A stretch of DNA of 44,361 bases from Scleroderma bovista (taxonomy: Eukaryota > Basidiomycota > Agaricomycetes > Boletales > Sclerodermataceae). Shown one piece after another: positions 1-10,798 of the stretch. Where the stretch lies: the NCBI GenBank assembly GCA_037178675.1, contig JAYMGJ010000122.1, positions 1-44,361 on the forward strand. Reading direction: 5' to 3'. Within the stretch, counting starts at the first letter, position 1. Each line of letters starts with the position of its first letter. The notes beneath the pieces are model-generated. The model worked only from the letters and a program-made list of their open reading frames with translations, had not been told where the DNA came from and searched no databases. The translations under genes were made by a program, and so were the position numbers.

Positions 1-2366
1 CACTGACATGCTAGACGTCTGCGTCATCATGTACCTCAATGACATTCTCATCTATTCTGAGGATGTGGAGTCCCACCAGCAGCACATCCGGGAAGTACTC
101 CACCAACTCCGGTTGCATGGCCTCTTTGCCAAACTGGAGAAATGCAAGTTCCACTTGGACTCGGTAGAGTACCTTGGCTATCGCCTCTCTCCTGACAGTT
201 TGACTATGTCTCCGGACAAGATCCAGACCATCTCCAACTGGCCTGAACCTTGAAAGGTAAAGGACATCCAGTCCTTCTTGGGCTTTGCCAACTTCTACCA
301 CCGGTTCATATTCAACTACTCCGACATTGTGGTCCCTCTTACCCAGCTCACCCAGAAAGATGCCCCTTGGATTTTCTCTGAGGACTGTCAATGTGCTTTC
401 AATGCTCTCAAGCACACCTTCACCACCACACCTATCCTTACCAATTTTATTCCGGACACCCCTATCATCATGGAAACGGATGCCTCTGACTACACCGTCG
501 CTGGCATCCTGTCTATTACCTGCACAGATGGAGAGATCTGTCTGGTCTCTTTCTACTCCTGGACCTTGACCACTCTGGAGCTGAACTACAACACCCACGA
601 TAAGGAACTCCTTGCCATCTTCAAGGCATTCCAGAACTGGTGCCATTACCTTGAAGGCTCCGCCTCCCCTATTGACATCGTCACCAACCACAAAAACCTA
701 GAGTACTTCTCTACCTCAAAGGTCCTCTCCCGCTGGCAAGCCCGGTGGTCCAAGTTTTTATCTCAATTCAACCTTGTCATTTGTTTCCACCCCAGAAAAC
801 TCGGTGCCAAGCCAGATGCTCTCACTAGACGATGGGACATCTACCCCAAAGAGATTCTAGAGTTCCCAGTCCTCCATCAAGCAGTCGCCATCATGGACAT
901 GGAGACACTCCATAATGACATCTTATCCGCTCTCCCCTCAGATCCCATTGCCCAGATCCACCTCTCTGACCCACTGGACTCTCGCTGGTCTGCAGATGAG
1001 GCAGGATTCCTCCGCCTAGATGGTCGCATCTATGTACCGGACCTGGACAGTCTCCGTCTCTGGGTACTCTGGCATCATCATGATCACCCACTCTCTGGCC
1101 ACTTTGGGCAAAACCGGACTCTGGAATAATCTGGCATAAGTACACCTGGCCTGGTCTCAGGACCATCATCAAAGACTACATCCAGTCATGTACCTCCTGC
1201 ACTTGAGCTAAGACACCGTGCCATCGACCTATGGGTTACTAAAACAGCTCCCTGTCCCGGAAAGACCTTGGAACTCCATATCCATGGACTTCATTGAGCA
1301 GCTCCCTGGCTCTACCGGATTCACAGCTATCCTGGTCATAGTAGATAGGCTCTCTAAACAGGCCATCTTCATCCCTACTCACGACACCATCACTAGCCTG
1401 GAGCTCCCAAAACTCTTCCTCCTCCATGTATTCTCTAAGCATAGTGTTCCCACCCATGTCACTTCAGATTGCGGTACCGAGTTCATCTCTCACTTCTTCC
1501 GGTCACTCAGAAAAGCCCTCAACATGTGCCTCCACTTCACCTCTGGTTACCACCCGGAAGGCGACAGCCAGACAGAGCGTTCCAACCAGACACTCGAAAA
1601 ATACCTCCATGTCTACTGCAACTACCAGCAGGACAACTGGGCGGACCTACTCCCACTGGCGGAGTTTGCTTATAATAACGCACCTAGTGCTACCACCAGA
1701 GTCTCACCATTCTTCGCTAACAAGGGCTATCACCCTAACATCTCCATTTACCCAGAACGTGATATGACCTCTGCCCGGGCTTGTGACTATGCAGTCGACC
1801 TCGAGTCGCTGCATCAATACCTTCAAGAAGAAATGGCCAATGCACAACTTCACTACCAAGGTCCAGCCGATGCCAAATGTACTCTGGCACCAGACTTCAA
1901 GGTTGGCGACCAAGTGTATGTAAAAGCCAAATACTTCCAGTCAACACGACCATCCAAAAAGCTATCAGAGAAGAACCTGGGGCCCTACACTATCATCGCG
2001 CAAGTAGGCTCCCTCTCTTTTACGCTCCATCTTCCAGATTCCATGTGTGCAGTTCACCCCATCTTCCATGTCTCCCAACTCGAACCGGCCATACCCAACA
2101 CCATACCGGACTGGATACAGCCTCCCCTGCCACCGGTCGAAGTAGATGGTGAACCAGAGTTCGAGATCTCTGAGATCCTCAACTCCAAGGTTGACTGTCG
2201 CCGTAAATCGTGCAAGCTACTCTACTTGGTATGTTGGTCCGGCTACGAGGGAACTGACAAAGAAACATCATGGCTACTTGCCACCGAACTTGGCAACGCA
2301 ACAGAACTCTTAGAAAACTACCATGTCCGGTACCCAGACAAACCTGGACCAGTCGCATCCATGTAG
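1..2366 (+). pseudogene. pol: Ty3/gypsy pol (RT end, RNase H, integrase, chromodomain), broken
   Basis: The polyprotein would copy element RNA into cDNA and integrate it. In order: the RT tail with the active-site box read as YLND instead of YxDD (codon 38-40), RNase H with ETDASDY near 475-495 and THDKELLAI near 594, integrase with SMDF near 1283, SDCGTEF near 1467 and TERSNQTLE near 1575 (the DDE triad), and a chromodomain-like end with WSGYEGTDKETSWL at 2236-2275. Breaks seen: TGA at 251-253, loss of frame near 1127, TGA at 1204-1206, and another frame change near 1225. The parts therefore lie in three frames. Most differences from the usual family residues (D to N, R to W, R to C, R to stop) fit CpG to TpG or CpA changes. 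The family call is firm; the copy is inactive. Confidence 0.93.
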
Positions 2367-3815
2367 TATTACTCTCACCTTCCATTTCCTTTATCTGTTT
2401 CCCCTATCTGTTTCACTCTGTCTCAAGTAATATCACTCACTCTCAGTTCCAGTCAACTTTTCTTTATAAAACAAAAAGTAAAACTAATTTACAATTTCTA
2501 TTTACAAAGAGTCCAGACTGGACAAGTCACTCCGCCACGCTGCTGTCAGGACTCTCCTGCTCCTCTTGGAGCCCCAGTACCTCCTGTTTGACCTCCTCTG
2601 GGTCGACCTCCGGCTTGCTGTCCTCCAACTCCTCGTCTTCATCTCAAGGTGCCATGAAGAAATGGCACTCCTTGAGAAAGGTCTCGAGGCCAGCACTCAG
2701 GCGGTCGTTGGACTGCGATACAGACCGCGTGGAGTCCACGATCTGGGCCATCTGACCCGTCATTGCCTCCACTGTGGCTGTCAGCCTGTCCATCCACTCC
2801 AAGAAAGGCCCGGTGTTGAAACTGGACCTTGACACGGATGGACCTGCCACCTCTGTAATATCATTGTCGTCGTTGACGACTTTTGCCATCTTCTTCTTCT
2901 TCCTCTTCTTGCCACCTCATGGTGATGTCGCCACCTCCTTCTCCTTCGCCTTGCCCTTCCCTTTGTCCACCACTGGACCAGATCCCCCCACCTCCAGCCA
3001 CTCGCACTTTTCCTTCAAGCCGGCGCACTTCATGCACGCCCACTGCTTGGGCTTCTCCGGGTCACACTCACATACCGCATGGTGCTTGGCACAATGCACG
3101 CACCTACAAAAAGTCAATAAAGAAAATGGGATTAGGAAGTAAAATGAAATCTTACCAGACATCTCCATCCGGATCTGCCTCTGGTTCCTCCCTCACCCTC
3201 TTCTTCAATGCCTCTTGCACTGTTGCCTTTTGCTTGGTGGCTACCTCCACTGCCCTCTGCTTGGCAGCCACCTCCGCCGCCTTCCTCTGCTCTGCCTCTG
3301 CTCTCGCCTTGTGCTCTGCCTCTTCCCTTGCCTTACACTCCGCCTCCTCACATGCTGTGTGCCTAAGTGAGGGAAGAGGTCAGAACAACCAACAACCAAC
3401 ACCAAATGACAGCAATATGCGAATGGTGGTCTTCCTTTGCGTTTCTGGTATTTAATCTCCACAGGGGAATGTGCTGCATGCCTTCAGGCAGGATGCAGGA
3501 GGGAAGGGAAGGGCTTCTGATGGGGATGGGATGCGACTTGGGATGGTATTGACTCTTCTTCAACCTACCACAGTGGTTAGGAAGAGTCCTGGGATTGAAG
3601 AGCAATGATAGATTGATGATGGGGGGGGTAACAGCAGTGATGGAGCAACAGGGAAGCAAGGGGACAGTTCCTGCTTCAAGAATGCAATGGACAGTGATGC
3701 TAGACTGCGCTTGAGCCTAGAGAAATGATCAGATACAAGATATATCTGATAAACAGCAATATAGGAGCTTTAGGCCAGCACTGAGTGACCTACAAGTCCA
3801 AAGACAGAGATAGAG

Positions 3816-4925
3816 TTTTTTTTTTTTTTTAATTCCATTTAAGTGCATTTAGGGCCAAGAGGCCCCATGTTGCACTAAACTACTGTGAGTACAGGCTGTA
3901 CATATTGACGGAATGGAACTATTCGTTTTATCATGACGGATGCAGACCCGCGCCGACAGAATCAGTAAGCACGGGTCAGGGCAGGCTTCTGAAGAAGCCC
4001 ACCCCTGAGGATGTACCTAAGGAATGCCGGAACACGGGGAAAAAGGAAGAAAAAGGGGGGGGGATAGGATCAACACCGTGATGGGTGGTAAATACTAGGG
4101 GCTGGGGGTGTTAGTGCCCTGGCAGGCATGATGAGTGTGGCGATGATCAGCTCCTGGGGAGCCTGGATGGCGATCTGGAGGTCACCATTGGAGTCAAAAC
4201 CCACGAACCAGGGCATGTCCGAGGTGTAGATCACCTCCAGCACCTGCTGCATGTCGTCGGGGATGTCAAATGGATAGAAAGGTGCCATGGAGGAATCAAT
4301 GGAGTTGAAGGGGGGTGGGCAGTGCTGGTGATCTAAGACAGACTGGAGCCACCTATGTTGGGGGTGGGCAGTGCCCTCCTGGGTGATAGACATGGAGGAT
4401 GTGGTGGAGGGGGAGGGGGGATGAATAGGCACTACTGTGGGGGCAGTGCATGGGGAGAGGGGGGCTTCGAGTGATGCCTCGTGTAGTGAATGGAGGGCCT
4501 GGACCTCCTTCTGCAAGGCTGCAATCTCCGCGCGGAGCTCTGCGATGATGCTGGGGGATTGAGGGGGGATAGCTGCAGCAGACCAGGGTGGAATATGGAA
4601 ACCACCCAGAGGATGGCCTTGGGGCTGTCCTTGGGGCACGAGGTCAGGACAGTAGGGACATTGAAAGACTTGCCAGCATTGGGGCTGGCTTTCGTGGTCC
4701 AGGACCACTGAAATGGATGGGCGCCAAAGTGGTGGAGAACCGACCTGGGGACTGCAGGCGGGGTGAAACGGGCCCTGAAGGTGCCCTTCGGGAAAGCATG
4801 GTAACACTTTCCTATCTCCAAGAGAAGGATCGTGCAGGGAGAGGTGGATGAACACTGATGCTTGGTGGGGGGGACGACTGTCCCAAAGGGGAAGGTGGTG
4901 GTATGGGTACAAGAGGCATCTCTTT
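3816..4925 (-). mobile_element. Poly(A)-ended retroinsertion nested in E1
   Basis: The segment starts (plus strand) with 15 T residues at 3816-3830, a poly(A) tail on the minus strand. It is flanked by a perfect 9-bp direct repeat GAGATAGAG (3807-3815 and 4926-4934). E4 has the uninterrupted site near 39330-39360, so this is a clean insertion. On the minus strand it carries an open frame of about 280 codons (4912 to 4070) with a short heptad-like stretch (IIAELRAEIAALQKEVQAL) and Pro/His-rich flanks, plus a second overlapping frame. No reverse transcriptase is visible. It could be a 5'-truncated LINE copy, a non-autonomous LINE relative or a retrocopied gene; I cannot tell which. Confidence 0.85.
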
Positions 4926-5075
4926 GAGATAGAGCTTATAGACAGTGAGGGAGAGTGAATGTGGTCGCTTTATTGAGGGGGAAGCAGACACTTCCTTGCA
5001 GCCTTTGGCTGCTGGTTTATATACAGGAGGGGCTGTGGCCCTGTAAGCACAAATGACTAAGTGCTTGGTAAGAGA

Positions 5076-5350
5076 TGTTGAAGTCGCATGTGCACCCGGT
5101 GTAAACCGTCGACGAAGTGCGCACAAGACTGCGACCCATATTAGTGTAGACTTAGTAATAGTCCTCTTTAGAGTAGATGTTACATGTCACACATCACACA
5201 TCACACTATTTGTTGTATATAGACAGTGTTCATTGCTTATATAATACAACAGCTCTTGACCAGCTACCACTACCATCTCAGGTTGTGCACTCCACCCAAC
5301 AGGTGAGTTGGAGTAGCAGTTCCTCTATGTACATAGGTATTGCTTCAACA
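5076..5350 (+). mobile_element. Solo LTR A1 (275 bp), nested in E1
   Basis: Begins TGTTGAAGTCGC and ends GCTTCAACA, so the terminal 8 bases are perfect inverted repeats (TGTTGAAG/CTTCAACA). It is flanked by AGAGA (5071-5075) and TGAGA (5351-5355), a 5-bp target duplication with one mismatch. E4 shows the empty site near 39190-39210. A second copy, A2, lies at 33809-34096. A TATA-like stretch lies near 5213-5222. No internal element sequence is attached, so this is a solo LTR, probably from a copia- or gypsy-type element. Confidence 0.9.
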
Positions 5351-6042
5351 TGAGATTGGTAAGAAATTGGTAAGCGATTGATAAGCAGTGTAATCAGGCT
5401 GAGTCATCAATGGGGAGAGCCTGAACAAGCTGCTGAGCCAAGGGAAAGAGCAAAAACATAGGTAAAAAGGGGTGCATAACCAAGAATATGGAAAAATCAT
5501 TGCATGGGGCCCAAAAGAGAGGGGGGGAAAGCATGGGATGAGTAGATCGAAGCTAAATGAGCATATGTGATGATATAATGCATATGAATCATAGGGGCAT
5601 GAGTCATGAATTGATAAGCAGCATGATAAGCATGATTTGAAGGATGATTGGTAAGGGGAGTAATGGGGATTAGTAATGCCAAGAGGGGATGAATAATGTG
5701 CAGCAGAGTGAGCCAGAGTGAGCTAGAGTGACTCTGTGTGACTCAGAAAGAAGGGAAGCACAACCTATGATTTATTGAACTTTAGATCTGGAGATGAGCT
5801 TCTGAAGCAGTGCCACTGATGGGAGTGGCTGGGGGATAATAAAAGAATTGATCCGACCAGAAGAGCAGTGTCAGGGGGCCTGGAATGACAAGTAGAGTCA
5901 CAGCTGGTCACAGAGTGTCACAAATCCCTTGGATTGAGCTTCTGTAGAGCAAAAACGCGAAATTTGGTGCTCCCGAAGTGCAGTCTTCCCTTGAGCAGTA
6001 AGGGGAAGGTTCTGTACTCTATTAGGGCTCCTAAGAATGGTT

Positions 6043-6435
6043 TTAGAGCACTGTTTCATTCGTGTTTGTTGTGGGATAGCAGGGAAGTGAAACGTGAATA
6101 GCAGATTTGACGTGTCCATGGAAGTGAGATGAATGATAGAGGGAGATGGATGTGACAGGACTCTGGGATGAAAGGACCATATGCAGAGGACTCAGGAGAC
6201 ACAGAGATGACCAGGTATGAATTTTCAAGTCTAATGATAGACTTGAGTACGTGCGTGACACAGGACTGACGAGGAGAACGCGCTGACCAAGAATGAGAGG
6301 GACTGAGGGAGCAGGCTGGGAAGATATGTGCCAGGCAGTGCATAGGAGCTCAGGGAGAGGCTGTCCCAAGAGCAGGACATAGTTGAGGTCTGCTGCAATA
6401 GCAGAGAATCATTCCAGGGAAAATGCGGACTCCAT
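6043..6435 (-). pseudogene. E-family ORF, frameshifted copy in E1
   Basis: The minus-strand ATG at 6435 opens the same protein as in E2 and E4 (starts MES, core LLLGQPLPE, SSQPAPSVPL, VLLVSP). After VSRTY the frame is lost because about 10 bases present in E4 are missing. Downstream residues appear in other frames. The function of the protein family is unknown to me. Confidence 0.7.
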
Positions 6436-7402
6436 AGTGAGTGATGAAGCAGGTGTCTGGATTGCAGGTGGAATATCTCCATGGGAAATAAACGGATTTA
6501 CGTCGGAACTTGACAGGCAGATAGACCATGGTCTAGGCTCCATGATGGTATAGTCACATGATTGATAGCTTCAAAAACGGCGGAGCTATTCAAAATATCA
6601 GAATGCTGGCACTGGGCACCTAAATTTGACATTTGGGCACTAAAAATGATTCTTCCTTTTCTCCTTCATTTCTCTATTGTTTCTTCTGCTTCTTTGGTTG
6701 TTCTGGTATGGGAGTTGGACTGCAGTAGGTTGCATTCCTCTCTCATACTGAAATGATCATTAATCCTTGGATTCTTCTGCTTCTTGGTGGTTCTCGTGTG
6801 GGGGATGACTGCCAGATGATGGCATTCATCTCTTGCTCCAGGATAGTCATTCTTGTGTGATAGATGGCTACAATGAGCTTGTATTCATTCTTTGCATAAG
6901 GATAGTCTTGACTTTGCGTGATATGGATAGCAAGGGCTGTCTGTATCCCTGAAGTCGGGACAATCTTTCAACAGATCTTGGGTGCGTTCTTTGCATTAAT
7001 TTCATCAGCTAACTTTCTCCATGTCCACAGTACCAAACACATTTGGTGCGTGACAGTGCCAGCCTCTCCGCCTCTTCCTGTCGCTGCTTCTCCTCCCTCT
7101 TCACTTGTTTGCATCGACAACGCTCCTTCGCTTTGACATCGAGAACGTCTGGCTTGTCTTCACTGCCGGACTGCAGCTCCAGTGTTGATGCTTTTGTCCA
7201 GTCTTTGGACTCAGCAGTAGGGGCAGCGGGGGTGATGGACTTGGCAGGTGCAGACATGTTGTTAGAAGGCAGGAAACTGGGGCAAGAGCAAAAAACTGGT
7301 CTGATCTTTATAGATCCAAAATTTGTACTCAGACATTCACTCCAGACTCCACATTGTTTCTAGGCAACCACACGACAGCCTCATTGGGGCCTTGTGGGTT
7401 CA

Positions 7403-7419
7403 GCCCCTAAAAGGGGGAT
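7403..7419 (+). other. Polypurine tract of the gypsy element
   Basis: The run CCCCTAAAAGGGGGATA lies directly before the TG of the 3' LTR at 7422. Such a tract primes plus-strand DNA synthesis in LTR retrotransposons. Confidence 0.75.
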
Positions 7420-7421
7420 AC

Positions 7422-8012
7422 TGTTATGACCATGTCCAACTCTGGGTCTTATCTGGTCACTCCAGTCGCATCATAGCTCTCTAACCCAACTCCGGTCACT
7501 CGTCACTTGCTCCGGTCATGGACATGCAGATAACCTTCTGTTAAGTACGACCCTTGGTCTATACACCATTCACTCTTACTACACTTCGCCATCTGCCCTG
7601 CCTTGACATGAGTTCTCCATGAACTCGATATATCCTAGACCTTGTAGTATTTTCACCAGACCTGACTTTATTTTCACCGGACCTGACCTAGTCCTAACTC
7701 TGGTCATCCCTTGTCTGCTATTAGGTTGTTTACTTGTCACCGTATGTACTCAACCCTAGTTTCTACTTAGTATAAGTACCCTCTAGTTTACCTTGTACAC
7801 CTCAGTCTGAAATCATCTAAGTCACTACTCCTGCTCCTCTGTCTGTCTCTGTCTCCATCTCTGTCTGACTGGAACCTATGCAAGGGATCAACGCTCGCCG
7901 TCCTTGTTGTTGAATCCAAACAGTCGCAACTCTGGCCCAGGCTAACCTCTGCCCAAACCTCTGACCTCCCCTCTTGTCCCCCTTCATCCGGACTTGACCG
8001 GACCCCCTATCA
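7422..8012 (+). mobile_element. 3' LTR of the gypsy element (591 bp)
   Basis: Starts TGTTATGACCATG right after the polypurine tract and ends CCCCCTATCA. A TATA-like TATAAGTA lies near 7770. The partner 5' LTR lies outside the window, so the ends are judged from TG...CA and the tract. The 8013-8239 stretch beyond it holds no recognisable gene. Confidence 0.75.
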
Positions 8013-8439
8013 GAGTAGACCTGGACTTGACAATTCAAGACGTCCGTGCAATAGTATTACCCAATGATACCGCTTTTGATTGGCAATGTAGTCGCCTGTC
8101 CTCCCCTGCTACTTTGGCCCTGGTTACTCCCAACAGATGTGTCCAATATCAGCAGCAGTCTACGCCTGTGACACCAGTTGGCTCTGTGGAAACAAGAGTG
8201 TACATAATACATATTCCATTTTTATGGACTCCAATCCAACATTGACAATGTATATGCTATATATCTAGATTAAGACCTCGGGAGATGAAAACGTGCAGCA
8301 GGCCCAAAGCAAGCATACATGTGGCCCACATAATGTACCTACATTGTACCATACTTTACAGCCAGCGGGGGTTGACAATCAGCTGTATGTTATGGGCTAG
8401 CTGGGGTCAGGCCGGACTAAAGGGTGTTGCCATGATTTA

Positions 8440-9745
8440 TGGTCCAGCCAGTATGCGGAATTGTCACCATAATACATGATCCAGCCTGGGGGTGGGTTGT
8501 CACCATAATATAGGTTTGGGCCAGGATGTAGGTATCACCATAGTGTATGGTCCGGCCAGAGTGTGTAGTTTAACCATAATATACAGTCCGGCCTGGGTGT
8601 AGGTGATACCATAGTGTATGGTCAGGCCAGGGTATGGGTGCATATTGAACAGTCCGGCCTGGGTGTGGGTGTCACCATAGTGTATGGTCGGGCCAGGATA
8701 GGTGTGTCACCATATTGTACAGTCCGGCCTGGGTGTGGGTGTCACCATAGTGTATGGTCGGGCCAGGATAGGTGTGTCATCATATTGTACAGTCCAGCCT
8801 GGGTGTGGGCATCACCATAATGGATAGTCCGGCCTGGGTGTGGGAATCACCATAGTGTATGGTCAGGCCAGGGTAGGGGTGTCACCATATTGTACAGTCT
8901 GGCCTGGGTGTGGGCATCACCATAGTGTATGATTGGGTCAGGGTAGGTTAGTCACCATAGTGTATGGTCGGGCCAGGATAGGTGTGTCACCATATTGTAC
9001 AGTCCGGCCTGGGTGTGGGCATCACCATAGTGTATGGTCGGGCCAGGGTAGGTGTGTCACCATAATGTACAGTCCGGCCTGGGTGTGGGCATCACCATAG
9101 TGTATGGTCAGGCCAGGGTAGGGGTGTCACCATAATGGATAGTCTGGCCTGGGTGTGGGCATCACCATAGTGTATGATTGGGCCAGGGTAGGTGAGTCAC
9201 CATAGTGTATGGTCGGGCCAGGATAGGTGTGTCATCATATTGTACAGTCCGGCCTGGGTGTGGGCATCACCATAGTGTATGGTCAGGCCAGGGTAGTGGT
9301 GTCACCATATTGTACAGTCCAGCCTGGGTGTGGGCATCACCATAGTGTATGGTCGGGCCAGGATAGGTGTCACCATAATGTACAGTCCGGCCTGGGTGTG
9401 GGTGTCACCATAATACACAGTCTGGCCTGGGGGTGGGCATCACCATAGTGTATGGTTGGGCCAGGGTAGGGGTGTCATCATAATATACAGTCTGGCCTGG
9501 GTGTGGGTGTCACCATAGTGTATGGTCAGGCCAGGGTAGGGGTGTCATCATAATATACAGTCTGGCCTGGGTGTGGGTGTCACCATAGTGTATGGTCAGG
9601 CCAGGGTAGGGGTGTCACCATATTGTACAGTCCGGCCTGGGTGTGGGCATCACCATAGTGTATGGTCGGGCCAGGTAGGTGTGTTACCATAATGGATAGT
9701 CCGGCCTGGGTGTGGGTGTCACAATAAGTGTATGGTTGGGCCAGA
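8440..9745 (+). repeat. 35-bp satellite array (70-bp dimers), left arm
   Basis: About 37 tandem units with two alternating monomers of 35 bp. One holds CACCATAGTGTATGGTCGGG, the other CACCATATTGTACAGTCCGG, so the higher-order unit is 70 bp. Frames across it give repetitive, meaningless peptides. The inverted counterpart at 27715-28200 has far fewer units. Confidence 0.93.
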
Positions 9746-9904
9746 GAGGAAAAATATTTGAAACAAGTCCAGGCTGATGATAGCCATGTCAGGATTGTAC
9801 ATACTAGCAAAGACAAGACTGGTACTGTACTGAATGGAAATGATTATACAAGTAGTACAAGTTAATGATAAGCATTCAGGTGGTGTACTGGCCAGTAATG
9901 ATTA

Positions 9905-10320
9905 ATTGGTCATACCAACCGGTCAGTGTCATACCAGTAGCATACCGACCGGTCAGTGTCATATCAGCGGCATACCAACCGGTTACTATCATACCGGTAG
10001 CATACCGGTGGCATACCAACCGGTCACTGTCATACTGGTAGCATACTGACCGATCACAATCATACCGGTAGCATACCGACCGGTACCTGTCATACCGGTG
10101 GCATACCAACCAGTCACTGTCATACCGGTAGCATACTGACCGGTCACTATCATACCGGTAGCATATTGACCGGTAACTGTCATACCGGTAGCATACCGGT
10201 GGCATACCAACCAGTCACTGTCATACTGGTAGCATACTGATCAGTCATTGTCATACTAGTAGGATATTCACTGGTCGTGGCAATACTGGTAGGATAAGTA
10301 TACTGACCAGTAATGGTGAT
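9905..10320 (+). repeat. ACCGGT-rich 30-bp repeats, left arm
   Basis: Tandem units of about 30 bp built on CATACCGGTAGCATACC and GACCGGTCACTGT. The palindrome ACCGGT recurs, often decayed to ACCAGT or ACTGGT (CpG loss). Related blocks lie at 11998-12540, 19560-20330 and 26620-27535. Confidence 0.9.
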
Positions 10321-10336
10321 ACAGTAAAGTGATTTA

Positions 10337-10573
10337 AGTATGAGAATAGCACTCCAATGATTGTTGATTACTAGTGATGGTGAGACCGGATTGCTCAGGT
10401 GTGAAGCCGGCAGGTATGGCATACACCGGACACCAAGACATGGTCCTGACTTCCCAATCAAGTTCCCTCACTCTGCCTATAAGGCCATATACTTATGAGA
10501 ATAGCACCCCAATGCTTGTTGATTACTATGGGGGGACACCGGACTGGTCAGGCATCCGGCCGGCAACTTTACA
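10337..10573 (+). repeat. Direct repeat pair upstream of the TET/JBP gene
   Basis: A block of about 75 bp containing TATGAGAATAGCAC(T/C)CCAATG occurs at about 10337-10417 and again at 10492-10573, diverged, with a gap of about 75 bp. The stretch 10574-10798 may contain the 5' part of the dioxygenase gene, but I cannot fix its start. Confidence 0.65.
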
Positions 10574-10798
10574 CCATCGATATCTAGTAAGACCCAGGGT
10601 GAGTTATGTTGAAAGAAAGGTGTACTATGCTGGCAGTCAATCACCCTGAGACCTGTGGGATTCTAGGAAAACAATGCCCATGGGCAGGGGTACATTCAGA
10701 ACACACTTCCGGCTTCCAGCAACTAGTTAAGACTTACCGGTCGCAGTTCCCATGGCTTTCAGCACAAATCAGTCATTGACTGCTTCATTGCATCCTCC

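Larger units (their letters stand above)
3356..7055 (-). mobile_element. E1: long LTR-like insertion with ORF (E family)
   Basis: On the minus strand it begins TGTCACGCACC (7055) and ends GGCACACA (3356), giving TG...CA termini. It is flanked by 4-bp repeats ATGC (3352-3355) and GTGC (7056-7059), one mismatch apart. It closely matches E4 (37476-39818) in inverted orientation. Removing its two nested insertions leaves about 2.3 kb. It holds a TATA-like box (5017-5027, minus sense) and an AATAAA signal (near 4966-4974, minus sense). Its ORF is frameshifted by a 10-bp loss relative to E4. No internal retroelement genes and no second LTR are present, so I read it as a long solo LTR; a non-autonomous element is the alternative. 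Confidence 0.8.
2527..7257 (-). pseudogene. Antisense accessory ORF of the gypsy element (coiled coil + Zn2Cys6-like), split by E1
   Basis: Reading the minus strand from ATG at 7257, the product starts MSAPAKS and becomes a Lys/Glu/Ala-rich coiled coil. It is interrupted at 7055/3356 by E1 and resumes as EEAECKAREEAEHKARAEAE. After an intron at 3104-3155 comes a cysteine cluster, C-x2-C-x6-C-x11-C-x2-C-x6-C (CVHC...CAGLKEKC, about 3105-3010), like a fungal Zn(2)-C6 cluster. A basic stretch and an acidic tail follow, ending at 2527. In-frame TGA codons at 2917-2919 and 2644-2646 fit CGA (Arg) to TGA. It runs convergent to pol and ends about 160 bp from it, inside the element. I infer a DNA- or RNA-binding accessory protein; its function is unknown. 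Confidence 0.75.
1..8012 (+). mobile_element. Ty3/gypsy chromovirus, 3' part, degraded
   Basis: Seen: the window opens inside a reverse transcriptase and continues through RNase H, integrase and a C-terminal chromodomain (to 2366). A convergent minus-strand ORF follows (7257 to 2527), then a polypurine tract (7403-7419) and an LTR starting TGTTATGACC and ending CCCTATCA (7422-8012). The order RT-RNaseH-IN-chromodomain-PPT-LTR is that of the chromovirus branch of Ty3/gypsy. The 5' LTR, gag, protease and most of RT lie outside the window. Pol has stops and frameshifts, so this copy cannot act alone. The 3.7-kb E1 insertion (3356-7055) sits inside it, so the native length in this window is about 4.3 kb. 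Confidence 0.9.
8240..10320 (+). repeat. Left terminal inverted arm
   Basis: The arm matches 27110-28335 in inverted orientation. Recognisable shared blocks are GCCAGCGGGGGTTGACAAT (8361) opposite its complement near 28225-28242, the spacer 9750-9905 opposite 27535-27710, and the ACCGGT repeats. Differences are mostly transitions. The left arm is longer because its satellite array is larger. Confidence 0.8.

Noticed and set aside
11..691. 226-codon minus-strand open frame opposite pol
   Set aside because: A shadow of the gypsy pol frame; the plus strand gives the RT/RNase H residues.
7043..7363. Plus-strand 106-codon frame
   Set aside because: Shadow of the antisense accessory ORF; its residues reflect the opposite strand.
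8614..9448. Open frames over the satellite (VYGQARV-like peptides)
   Set aside because: Pure 35-bp tandem repeat; the peptides only mirror the repeat unit.
8440..10320. CRISPR-like array
   Set aside because: Repeats are directly adjacent without unique spacers, and the sequence is clearly eukaryotic.
9876..10461. Repetitive ATGMTVTG/CYRYDSDR frames
   Set aside because: Translation of ACCGGT repeats in several frames; no start context and no conservation.
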